A stretch of DNA of 17,088 nucleotides, from assembly GCA_964623735.1 (NCBI GenBank), contig CAZUVE010000047.1, forward strand, positions 1 through 17,088. The letters are read 5' to 3'. Below the pieces are notes generated by a model, which was not told the DNA's origin, did no database searches, and was given only the letters and a program-made list of their open reading frames with translations. Position numbers and translations under genes: made by a program. The stretch is from SW-9-67-25 sp964623735. Lineage in GTDB: Archaea; Halobacteriota; Halobacteria; Halobacteriales; Haloarculaceae. Every line of letters begins with the position of its first letter. Position 1 is the stretch's first letter. Shown piece after piece: positions 6,529 through 13,598 of the stretch.

Positions 6529-7446
6529 ATGTCCTCGAACCGACAAACCCGGCGTCAATTTTTGCAAATCGCTGGCACGACCGGTATCCTCGGTCTCACA
6601 GGCTGCGTCGGCGGTGACAACGACGAATCAACAGCCACGCCAGAACCAACGCCGACGGCGACTGCAACCCCCGAGCCAACATCCACGCAGACGGAGTCTC
6701 CGACAGACACCCCTACAGAGACACCGACCGAGACCCCCACAGACACACCCACGCCGACACCACAGCCCGAACTCCTCACGGTAAATCCGGTTACGGTATG
6801 GGAAGAAACCGGTGATGTCACGGAGAACTGCACGTCAGCGTTCGGTAACGGTGGATTTGCCTACATTGGCGTCCGCGCCATTGTGCAGATTCACGAGGCT
6901 GAGCTCGACACGTTGGTTGAAACAACGATCCGTGATAGTGACGGTAACAAAATCGGGGAGAACAGCGTGCGAACGAAAGAAGAGGAGACTGACAGAGTCG
7001 GGGAAGATGAACTCGAATACTGGTTAAGATTTGATACGCAAGATTGGGAACAAGGGACATATACAGCAGAAGTCCGGGGCCGAGATATAATCGTGGAAAC
7101 AGAGACTGAGATAATGGAAACAGAGTTTGAAATCACTGATCCGTTAGACGACTCGGAGGTGCGACTGGTTAGTTCGCCAGAGTCTGTCAGACTGGGTGAA
7201 GATGTGTTTGCTGATGTCGTGATTGAGAACACCAGTGACAGAGATAGCAGTATAGTTACATCCATATCGTCAAGTGGCGACGACGGTGAGACGTTTGTAA
7301 TACTTGAGGAGCGTGCTGTGAGGAATCTCACCGCAGGGTCAGAACGTTCACTCGACTTTGATAGTCGGGCAGAGAATACAGGAGAATTTATCGCACGTTT
7401 GGATGAGTACGATATCGAATTTGAATTCACAGTCGAGTCTTCTTGA
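6529..7446 (+). CDS. Tat-exported lipoprotein with Thr/Pro-rich linker and CARDB/Ig-like domains
   Basis: A protein of 305 residues. The N-terminus has a twin-arginine signal (TRRQFLQIAG, R8-R9) and a lipobox LTGC with lipidation Cys26, so it should be exported folded and anchored on the outer face of the membrane. Residues about 33-79 are a low-complexity linker built from TPTET/TPTDT units, probably glycosylated or simply extended. Residues about 82-195 and 200-305 look like two beta-sandwich domains; the second has the CARDB-like pattern RLGEDVFADVVIENTSDRDS. No enzyme motif is visible. Codon use shifts: the second half is clearly more AT-rich than the neighbouring genes, hinting at recent acquisition. 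The gene stands alone between repeat-rich regions. Confidence 0.85.
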   Translation: MSSNRQTRRQFLQIAGTTGILGLTGCVGGDNDESTATPEPTPTATATPEPTSTQTESPTDTPTETPTETPTDTPTPTPQPELLTVNPVTVWEETGDVTENCTSAFGNGGFAYIGVRAIVQIHEAELDTLVETTIRDSDGNKIGENSVRTKEEETDRVGEDELEYWLRFDTQDWEQGTYTAEVRGRDIIVETETEIMETEFEITDPLDDSEVRLVSSPESVRLGEDVFADVVIENTSDRDSSIVTSISSSGDDGETFVILEERAVRNLTAGSERSLDFDSRAENTGEFIARLDEYDIEFEFTVESS

Positions 7447-7660
7447 CTCAGAATACTGTCCCGCGAGTCGTTGGAGTTCCACGGAATCGAGACTGTGATA
7501 GAGAGTATCCCGACGACTTCGAAGAGCGGGTTCTGGAACTGCCCCAGCGCCTCGGCGCGGCCGCAGTGGCAATCGCCCGTATCCTCCGGGTCAGAGAGCA
7601 TATATCAATCGACAACAACCGCGTCCGGTCCACTCTGGAGGAGTCCGAACACGCGAGTGA
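7447..7660 (+). pseudogene. Possible gene fragment, cut at repeat F1c
   Basis: From the end of the lipoprotein gene the base composition becomes GC-rich again, and one frame reads PDDFEERVLELPQRLGAAAV, then AIARILRVREHISIDNNRVR and STLEESEHASD, ending exactly where F1c begins at 7661. The sequence is acidic and helix-forming with high GC3, whereas other frames are Ser/Arg-rich. There is no ATG; a TTG overlapping the lipoprotein stop is the only candidate start. The family is not recognised and the call is weak. Confidence 0.25.
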
Positions 7661-7739
7661 TACTGATTGTTGTAACTGTTCACCGGTCCGACCCCACGCT
7701 GTCGTGCGGCGGATCCGGCAACGACTTAGTGGGCACTGA
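7661..7739. repeat. F1c, F1 element with a decayed right end
   Basis: The left end TACTGATTGTTGTAACTG and the inner signature TTCACCGGTCC/GATCCGGCAACGACT place it in F1. The central hairpin is CCCACGCTGTCGTGCGG-like and imperfect. The right terminus reads TTAGTGGGCACTGA rather than TTACAGCAATCAGTA, so it has drifted. Confidence 0.65.
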
Positions 7740-7988
7740 TGAGTGACCACCGAAATCCTCACCAGACAGCACATTTCGAGTATTGAAAAATCAGTCAGAC
7801 GAACAACCCGCTCCACAGCGAGCGTTCAGCCCAGCCCGCGCGAGATTCGCGCACTACACCTTGCGCGCGACACTGTGACAGCACTCGGACGTGACGATTC
7901 GCCGACTGTTAGACGTAGAGGTCGGGGTCAGCAGAACAATCAGTAACCCTCTCCGGACACTGAACAAGTCGTTCATCACGCCTGCTCA
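7740..7988. other. Intergenic stretch between F1c and F2c
   Basis: No gene is supported. The frame at 7743-7946 is Arg/Ser/Thr-rich and not acidic, unlike real genes here. ACAATCAGTA at 7935-7944 matches the right terminus of F1 elements and may be the remnant of a further copy, but the rest of that element is not recognisable. Confidence 0.4.
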
Positions 7989-8066
7989 TACTGTCGGCTC
8001 CAAGCGCGTGAGCAGTACCGCCACCCCGGAGTGTCGAATATCTTCACGTAGTTATAGCCAACAGTA
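7989..8066. repeat. F2c, 78-bp palindromic element
   Basis: It begins TACTGTCGGCTCC and ends GTTATAGCCAACAGTA. The right arm holds the best-preserved F2 core, CGAATATCTTCACGTAG, while the left arm has diverged (AAGCGCGTGAGCAGTACC). The centre is CCACCCCGGAGTG. Compared with F2a it is in the inverted orientation. Confidence 0.75.
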
Positions 8067-8149
8067 TCAGCGAACGAAATCCCCCCTTATCCTTTTCAGA
8101 GTCGGCAACTCGAGAGAAGGACTATGGATACAGTTACACAATACAGGGT

Positions 8150-8569
8150 ATGCTCTCGAATGCCCGAATCCGTCGAATTCCTCAGGTCTGGCACGTTGCG
8201 ATTCTCGGAACGATAGCTGCACTACCCGTCACTGTCGTTATAAACTGGCTTCCGAACTCCGAGGTGACTGTCGGTGGTGGAGTAATGTTAGTTGGAGCCA
8301 TAATCGCGGGAGCCGTCGCAGCCAACCGCTCGGTAGAGCCGAGTGCTGCTGGACTCCGTGCTGGGTTTCTGGGCGGCATGATTGCGATATCTGTATTCGT
8401 TCTCACGGAGGGTACGACTGTAACGTGGTCTCTCAATACGATCGTGTTCTTCCTCATCGCCTGCGTGATGTTTCTGTGTATCTCGCCGGTGTTCGGACTG
8501 ATTTCCGGTCGAATTGGTGGCTGGGTAGCAAACACTGTCGCAGATTCCAGGGTCGATCGGGCGTCGTGA
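8150..8569 (+). CDS. DUF5518-type small membrane protein
   Basis: A protein of 139 residues with four hydrophobic segments (about residues 15-34, 41-58, 71-89 and 94-118). Small Gly-rich membrane proteins with an AGLRAGFLGG motif between helices are common in haloarchaea as DUF5518; the segment IIAGAVAANRSVEPSAAGLR fits that family. The function is unknown. The start at 8150 gives a short cytoplasmic tail with basic residues (RIRR), as the positive-inside rule predicts; no ribosome binding site or clear TATA box precedes it. It lies alone between repeats F2c and F1d. Confidence 0.65.
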   Translation: MLSNARIRRIPQVWHVAILGTIAALPVTVVINWLPNSEVTVGGGVMLVGAIIAGAVAANRSVEPSAAGLRAGFLGGMIAISVFVLTEGTTVTWSLNTIVFFLIACVMFLCISPVFGLISGRIGGWVANTVADSRVDRAS

Positions 8570-8618
8570 CCAGGCGATATCGAGCTACTTCCACTGCTGT
8601 GTACGCGCGCCCCATCCG

Positions 8619-8697
8619 TACTGACTGTAATAAGTCGCTTCGGTATCGACCGCACGACTCGTGCGGTCGCACCGGTAGACAGTTACAGCAGTCAGCA
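8619..8697. repeat. F1d, F1 element in inverted orientation with a perfect central hairpin
   Basis: Read on the minus strand it begins TGCTGACTGCTGTAACTG, followed by TCTACCGG. The centre is a perfect 11-bp stem with a one-base loop, CGACCGCACGA at 8647-8657 and TCGTGCGGTCG at 8659-8669. The other end reads TACTGACTGTAATAAGTC on the plus strand. It lies between the convergent ends of the DUF5518 and methyltransferase genes. Confidence 0.75.
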
Positions 8698-8754
8698 TCC
8701 CATCGGCGATTTTGCCAAGATACAGAGCCAACGAAACAGCGACTGCCGAATTTA

Positions 8755-8832
8755 TACTGCCGGCTGTACGTCTGTGAAGAATTTCGCGACCCCGGGGTCG
8801 CGGATGTTTTACAACAGGTACAGCCAGCAGTA
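8755..8832. repeat. F2d, 78-bp palindromic element
   Basis: It begins TACTGCCGGCTGTACG and ends TACAGCCAGCAGTA. The centre GCGACCCCGGGGTCGC is a perfect 16-bp palindrome, flanked by GTGAAGAATTTC and GGATGTTTTAC arms. The left flank is ATTTA, so the junction reads TTTATACTG, a TATA-box-like sequence. The 8570-8908 interval otherwise holds no gene. Confidence 0.75.
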
Positions 8833-8908
8833 TTAGAACACGAGTTCAGCAGAATAAGATTTTGTTTTGCGTCCTGTGGCGACAGATTCACCCGCTCACT
8901 ACGCGTGG

Positions 8909-9502
8909 CTACCGGTCGAACACGAGTCCGTAGTGATACGGTGGCAGTGCGATCGTCTCGACGAAATCAAATGCAGCTGCCTCGAGCACAGTGCGTTCGG
9001 TTTTGCCAGCGGAGAGTCGCAGCTCAGTTGGCGGTCCACGCGGTTCACCTCCGATCTGTGTTTGCTCTCGGTCTCTCGGTTCCCAATTGACGACGATGAA
9101 TCGACCACCAGGATGGAGTGACTCGTAGGCTTCCTGAACGAACGTCTCCGTGTCGTCAATCCCGTGAAAGGTGTTCGCTATCAGGATCGTATCGACGAGT
9201 TCGGGTAACTGGTCGGTCAGCGACCGGGCGTCGCCGTCGATCGTCGTGATGTTCTCGATCCCGTTCCGGTCGGCAAGGTCGTCGAGTTCGTCCAACAGTG
9301 TGTCGTCGATATCGAGCGCGTACACTGGCGAAGGGGCAGTGACGCGGGCCGCAGGGAGGGCAAAGTAGCCGTTTCCGCTCCCGATTTCTGCAACCGTCTC
9401 ACCCTCTGTGACTCCGAGCTGGCGGAGTGTTGCTCCGGGTGTGGGCCACAGCCGTCCCCACCAGTCCCAATCCGGTTGTCGTGTATTCTGAAACCCATCC
9501 AT
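8909..9502 (-). CDS. Class I SAM-dependent methyltransferase
   Basis: A protein of 197 residues with the Rossmann-like methyltransferase fold. Motif I is VAEIGSGNGYFALPAA (37-52); the acidic residue after strand 2 is in YALDID (D64/D66); DGDA (89-92) matches motif II; TILIANTFHGI (105-115) is strand 4; LHPGGRFIVVNW (129-140) is the post-motif helix-strand. It fits the broad Methyltransf_11/25/31 group, whose members act on many small molecules, and the substrate cannot be read from sequence. The short N-terminal helix with DWDWWGRLW may cap the pocket. A TATA-like GTTTATC about 25-30 bp upstream of the ATG suggests a leaderless transcript. It converges on the DUF5518 gene. Confidence 0.88.
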   Translation of the reverse strand: MDGFQNTRQPDWDWWGRLWPTPGATLRQLGVTEGETVAEIGSGNGYFALPAARVTAPSPVYALDIDDTLLDELDDLADRNGIENITTIDGDARSLTDQLPELVDTILIANTFHGIDDTETFVQEAYESLHPGGRFIVVNWEPRDREQTQIGGEPRGPPTELRLSAGKTERTVLEAAAFDFVETIALPPYHYGLVFDR

Positions 9503-9664
9503 AGTGATGTTTCGAAGACACCACTGATAAACTACTGTGAATTACCGGCTCGCCAAATCGGCTCATTTGATCCGTTCCCTCACAGAATGTGTTCTGAGTT
9601 CAGTACGGGTCAGAGAGCCAGGAGAGCCGCGTCGTCCGATGTCTGCCGGGTGGCCCTCGCCCTG

Positions 9665-10957
9665 TCACCACTGGTGGAGCGCCTGCCGGCCGTGGTTCCA
9701 CGACAGCACGCCAAAAAAGGTTACTACCCCGGAGAGCGCCGCGAATCCCGCAGCGAAAAACACCCACTCGACGCCCGCAGTGCCCATCAGCCACCCGCCC
9801 ACCAGCGGAGCGAGAATGCTCCCCGGTTTCCAGACGAGCGAGCGCACGCCGAAGCTGCTGGTAATTCCCTCGCCTTTCCCTTCGTCGGCGAACAGCGCCA
9901 TGCTCGCGGGCTCCCGGAACGCGTCCGCTACTCCGAGCAAGCCGTTGAGACAGATCGCCGCCACGACGGCGCCTGTGATGTTCCCGGCGACTGGAACGGA
10001 GACCGACAGTAGCCCTTCGACTGCAGGAATGAAGGGGAACGCCATCGCAATCACGCCATAGGCACCACCGCCCACAAAGACGAACAGAGCCCGGCCGTGT
10101 GCGTCCGAGAGCCGGCCGGTGACGGGCTGGACGAGCATATTAGTGAACTGTTCGGCCGCGAGGACAGCCCCGACGACAGCCGAGCCGTAGGCGAGTCCGC
10201 CCTGGGTCGCCGAGACGCCGACGAAGATGGGTACCCACTTGCGCACGAGGGAGACGGCGACGGCGTACTGGGCGCGGAAACTCGTCATCGTGAGAATGCG
10301 GCGATTCAGGGCAAAGTCAGTGAACGCAAATCCCTTGACGCGCGTCTGGTCGGGATCGACGAACACCCAGATACCGACGGCAGCGATGACAAAGAGCACG
10401 GAGATGAGACCGAAGACAACGTCGAACCCAGTCAGTGCGTAGAGGACGCCCGCCCCGAGTGTGCCAGCGATCCCGGCGGCCATCCGGATGGAATTGTACT
10501 TCCCGATGTAGTTGGCTCGGCTGTCGTCCGGCGCGAGGTCGCCCACGAGCGCCAACCCCACGAGACCAGTCCCGGTGAGGCCGAGTCCCTGGAGCGTGCG
10601 AGCGGCCAGAAAGCCGTTGATAGACGCAGTGCTCGTGAACGCGAGATATGCGCAGGCGCTCACCACGAGCGCACCAAGCAACATGGTCCGCTTGCTGTAG
10701 CGGTCGCTGGCCCACCCGAGCGGGACGATACCGATTGTCCGGGCGATTTCAAGTGCCGTCACCAAAAGGCCGATTGTCACGCCGGTCGCTCCCAGTGCGT
10801 CGATGTAGTCGGGAAGGAGCGTCAGGACCGTCATGAACCCGAGACTCGACGCAAACCTGGCGAGGTAGAGCGACGAGAACTGGAGTTCGTCCGACGAGAG
10901 ATCCGTCACGTTCCGTGATGATCGGCCAGTAAAAAACCAGTTCCGAATCGCGAACAC
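9665..10957 (-). CDS. MFS transporter
   Basis: A protein of 430 residues if the GTG at 10957 is used; a second GTG at 10909 gives 414. Twelve membrane segments are expected from the hydrophobic pattern. The loop 2-3 signature of the major facilitator superfamily is GWASDRYSKR (81-90), and a related copy, TGRLSDAHGRALF, is present in the second half. Members are proton- or sodium-coupled exporters or importers of small molecules; this one resembles drug/multidrug-type carriers with no sign of the substrate. The first 16 residues, rich in Arg and Phe, are atypical and close to the junction with the broken macro gene, so the shorter form may be the ancestral one. It is separated from the methyltransferase by about 160 bp. 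Confidence 0.88.
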   Translation of the reverse strand: MFAIRNWFFTGRSSRNVTDLSSDELQFSSLYLARFASSLGFMTVLTLLPDYIDALGATGVTIGLLVTALEIARTIGIVPLGWASDRYSKRTMLLGALVVSACAYLAFTSTASINGFLAARTLQGLGLTGTGLVGLALVGDLAPDDSRANYIGKYNSIRMAAGIAGTLGAGVLYALTGFDVVFGLISVLFVIAAVGIWVFVDPDQTRVKGFAFTDFALNRRILTMTSFRAQYAVAVSLVRKWVPIFVGVSATQGGLAYGSAVVGAVLAAEQFTNMLVQPVTGRLSDAHGRALFVFVGGGAYGVIAMAFPFIPAVEGLLSVSVPVAGNITGAVVAAICLNGLLGVADAFREPASMALFADEGKGEGITSSFGVRSLVWKPGSILAPLVGGWLMGTAGVEWVFFAAGFAALSGVVTFFGVLSWNHGRQALHQW

Positions 10958-10967
10958 GGCGAGCGAT

Positions 10968-11264
10968 GTGATTCATGCGGCAGCGATGCCCCACTATCGA
11001 GACGGCCGAGCCACGTCAGAGAGCATCCGCGACGCGACCCGGAATACACTGGAAAAAGCCGATGAACTCGGCTGCGAATCACTCGTTGTTCCGATTCTTG
11101 GGACGGGAGCCGCTGGCTTCGACATCGAGACGGGCGCGCAACTCGTCTGTCAAGAAGTCTGGTCGTACGAATCCTCGTCAATAGCGGATGTTCGCGTCAT
11201 CGCGTACTCCAGCGAAGAGTACCAGACCGTCGCTGAAATCGCGGACCGGCTGCGCTCGTCATAA
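10968..11264 (+). pseudogene. Macro-domain protein, C-terminal half only
   Basis: 98 codons match the second half of a macro (ADP-ribose-binding) domain: VIHAAAMPHYRDGRAT is the central strand and following loop, RDATRNTLEKADELGCESL is the long helix, and VVPILGTGAAGFD (40-52) is the Gly-rich loop that contacts ADP-ribose. The first half, which should hold the GDIT strand and the NAAN motif needed for hydrolase activity, is absent. The frame remains open upstream but reads RPVKNQFRIANTASD, which is the antisense of the MFS start region. The break is therefore near 10960-10967. A GTG at 10968 could start a short product, but it could not form a complete domain. Most likely a remnant of an O-acetyl-ADP-ribose deacetylase-like gene. 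Confidence 0.75.
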
Positions 11265-11276
11265 CTGGTACCTGCG

Positions 11277-11399
11277 CTGCGTTAGTTGTTATAGTATCAA
11301 CGGAGCTCTGCGCCCCGTTCGCCGTGAAGTGTGAATTGTTGTCCGAAACGGTGTGGCTCTTTTCACAGACAGAGTATTTTATAAAATATACTAACGCAG
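11277..11399. repeat. 123-bp stretch bounded by a 10-bp inverted repeat
   Basis: CTGCGTTAGT (11277-11286) and ACTAACGCAG (11390-11399) are exact inverse complements. Just inside, TTATAGTA on the left and TATTTTATAAAATATA on the right are AT-rich. No coding frame lies between. It may be another small element unrelated to F1-F4, or chance. Confidence 0.35.
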
Positions 11400-11621
11400 T
11401 CGTACAACCAATAGAGTACTATGCGTAGTGCTTTCTCAGCGGGGTCGAGCAGCCCGACACGAAGATTGCCTTTTACTATCTCTTTGACCCGCTACGGAGT
11501 GATATCGGCGCTGTCTTCCGTTTTCAATGGGCACTTCAATCGGCACTGACGTTCCGCATACGGTGTGTACGTGAGAGATTTTATTGTTTATTTATATATA
11601 ACAACTATTTATTACTTCGGC
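11400..11621. other. Intergenic stretch with an AT-rich patch
   Basis: No gene is supported. 11575-11612 is a run of TTTATT/TATATAA sequence in an otherwise GC-rich region, ending abruptly where the threonine-synthase-like fragment begins. The AT-rich DNA probably came in with, or was left by, a mobile element. Confidence 0.4.
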
Positions 11622-11792
11622 ACAAAGTCCGACCAGACCGTCGTCGCACTGGCAACTGGAGCGGGCGTGAAGTGGCCCGACACACTCACCGGGACTGTCG
11701 GCGACGTGTCACGCGTCAACCCAACGACGGACTCGCTCACGGAGGCGCTATCAGTCGATCTCGACGCGCCAGGCCACAGGAACACCGAGTGA
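11622..11792 (+). pseudogene. C-terminal remnant of a threonine-synthase-like PLP enzyme
   Basis: About 56 codons, SDQTVVALATGAGVKWPDTL and then TGTVGDVSRVNP onward, resemble the last strand, Gly-rich loop and tail of haloarchaeal threonine-synthase-type PLP-dependent enzymes (typical pattern VV..TG.G.K.PD). The large N-terminal part with the PLP lysine is absent, and the frame upstream is translated AT-rich spacer. The real remnant thus starts near 11622-11631. It ends 60 bp before hyuB. The assignment rests on one motif and general composition. Confidence 0.45.
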
Positions 11793-11821
11793 GACGCGAC
11801 ACCCGTCGCGGATATCGTGTG

Positions 11822-11830
11822 TTTTTATAC
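11822..11830 (+). promoter_or_regulatory. TATA box of hyuBA
   Basis: TTTTTATAC lies 23-31 bp before the ATG at 11853, in GC-rich surroundings and without a ribosome binding site near the ATG. This is the expected layout for a leaderless haloarchaeal transcript starting at or next to the ATG. Confidence 0.6.
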
Positions 11831-11852
11831 GGCTGGGGGTTCACCCTCCGCT

Positions 11853-13598
11853 ATGGTTTCCCCAGGCGACTTAGAGATATTTCGACACTCACTGAAGAGT
11901 GTCGTCGAGGAGATGGGCGTGACGCTCCAGCGGACCGCTTACTCGACGAACATCAAGATACGCCGTGATCATACCTGTGCCATCTTCGATTCGGAACTCA
12001 GACACGTCGCCCAGCACGACGTCGCCCCACAGCACGTCGGTTCGATGGTGTCCGTCGTTCCGCGCAACGTCCGTGAGCGTGGTGGTGATCTCGACCCTGG
12101 CGACGGCATCCTCATCAACGATCCATACCAGGGTGCAGTCCACCTCCCGGACGTCATGCTGATTTCCCCGCTGTACCACGAGCGTGAGCTGGTCGGATAC
12201 GCGGCGAACTCGGCACACCACGTCGACATCGGCGGCTCTACGCCCGGCGGCATCCCGAACGACAGTACCGAACTGTACGCCGAGGGAATGGTGCTGCCGG
12301 GTGTGAAGGCGGTCGAAGACTGGGAGTACGACGAGGAACTGCTGGACCTCGTAACGCGCAACGTCCGAGGTGCCGAGATGCGCCTGGGCGACTACCGGGC
12401 GCAACTGGCGGCCAACCACATCGGCGAGCGTCGGTACGCCGACCTCGTCTCCGAATACGGCGTAGCAACCGTCGAGACGCACCTCGACGAGTTGCTGGAG
12501 TACACGGAGCGGCGAGTCCGGGGAGCCATCGAAGACCTCCCCGACGGAACATACGAAGCCGACGACCACATGGACGGCGACGGCGTCGTCGACGACCCGG
12601 TACGTCTCGCGTTGACGCTACAGGTCGACGGCGACGAGATGACCATCGACTTCACCGGGACGGCTTCGGAGAACCGCGGACCGCTCAACTGCACGCCGGC
12701 GATGGCTTTCGCCGGCGCAATGGCAGTCGTCATGGCGCTGCTCGGGGAGGACCTGCCGAAAAACGACGGCTTCTACCGTCCGTTCGAGACGATCACGCCC
12801 GAGGGGACGATGGTCAACCCCTCCCAGGACCGCCCCGTCGCCGCGGGGTGGGAGGTCGCAATGCGGACAGGTGACCTCGTCACCAGGGCGATGGCCGACG
12901 CGCTTCCAGAAGAGACAATCGCAGCCACGAAGGGCATCGTCGCCAACCTCGCGTACGGTGGCCGGGATCCGCGTTCGGACGACCGGTACGTCTACTACGA
13001 GACGGTCGCGGGCGGGTACGGAGCGCGCGCGGAGAAAGACGGGATGGAAGCCGTCCAGACGCACTTTCAGAACACTGCAAACAGTCCGATCGAGGAACTC
13101 GAAACGGAGATTCCGCTGTACGTCAGCCGGTACGAACTCATCCAGGATTCGGCAGGTGCAGGCCGCCAGCGGGGCGGTTTGGGTGTCCGCCGGGACATGG
13201 AGTTCTACGGCGAAAACGCCACGTTCTCGACGCTTTCGGATCGCGCGAAGTACAAACCCTGGGGACTGTTCGGGGGCCACAGCGCACGGCCAGCCCACTA
13301 CGTCATCAATCCGGAAAGCGATGAGCCGATCGAAGTCAGTTCGAAATCGACGACCGAACTTGATCCGGGCGATGTTGCGAGCGTCCAGACGCCCGGTGGC
13401 GGCGGATACGGCGATCCGACAGAGCGCGACCCCGAGCGGGTGCTGACCGACGTCATAGACGGAAAAGTCTCCGTCGAAGCTGCCCGCGAGGAATACGGTG
13501 TCGTCATCGAGAACGGCGACGTCGACACGGAGGCGACCCGCAAGCGCCGTGAGACGCTCCGCGGCGGGGGAGCGACAGACGGGAGTGAGTGCCGATGA
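11853..13598 (+). CDS. hyuB: Hydantoinase B/oxoprolinase family protein (HyuB-like)
   Basis: A protein of 581 residues, the usual size for HyuB. Family features in order: the N-terminal DLEIFRHSLKSVVEEMG helix followed by RTAYSTNIKIRRDHTCAIFD; the metal-region sequence HHVDIGGSTPGGIP near residues 120-135; DFTGTASENRGPLNC in the middle; AAGWEVAMRTGDLV; and the C-terminal GRQRGGLGVRRDMEF and GGGGYGDP. With HyuA it should form an ATP-dependent cyclic-amide hydrolase acting on hydantoins, 5-oxoproline or a similar ring; related pairs also include acetone and acetophenone carboxylases. The exact substrate is not readable. The ATG at 11853 is chosen over an in-frame start at 11817 because the TATA box lies between them and family members start with a short lead before DLEIFRHS. 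The end overlaps hyuA by four bases (ATGA). Confidence 0.92.
   Translation: MVSPGDLEIFRHSLKSVVEEMGVTLQRTAYSTNIKIRRDHTCAIFDSELRHVAQHDVAPQHVGSMVSVVPRNVRERGGDLDPGDGILINDPYQGAVHLPDVMLISPLYHERELVGYAANSAHHVDIGGSTPGGIPNDSTELYAEGMVLPGVKAVEDWEYDEELLDLVTRNVRGAEMRLGDYRAQLAANHIGERRYADLVSEYGVATVETHLDELLEYTERRVRGAIEDLPDGTYEADDHMDGDGVVDDPVRLALTLQVDGDEMTIDFTGTASENRGPLNCTPAMAFAGAMAVVMALLGEDLPKNDGFYRPFETITPEGTMVNPSQDRPVAAGWEVAMRTGDLVTRAMADALPEETIAATKGIVANLAYGGRDPRSDDRYVYYETVAGGYGARAEKDGMEAVQTHFQNTANSPIEELETEIPLYVSRYELIQDSAGAGRQRGGLGVRRDMEFYGENATFSTLSDRAKYKPWGLFGGHSARPAHYVINPESDEPIEVSSKSTTELDPGDVASVQTPGGGGYGDPTERDPERVLTDVIDGKVSVEAAREEYGVVIENGDVDTEATRKRRETLRGGGATDGSECR

Noticed and set aside
7935..7944. A further F1 element ending at 7944
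   Set aside because: Only ACAATCAGTA matches; the left terminus, spacer and hairpin are missing, so chance cannot be excluded.
607..8832. CRISPR array
   Set aside because: The repeats are palindromic, dispersed, in both orientations and unevenly spaced, with no unique spacers of constant length and no cas genes.
7891..9090. A 399-codon open frame on the plus strand
   Set aside because: It runs through three repeats and across the DUF5518 gene in another frame, is rich in Arg, Cys and Ser rather than acidic, and has no recognisable domain.
9476..10918. Long plus-strand frames opposite the MFS gene
   Set aside because: They are antisense shadows produced by GC-rich codon use; the minus strand gives a clear twelve-segment MFS protein.
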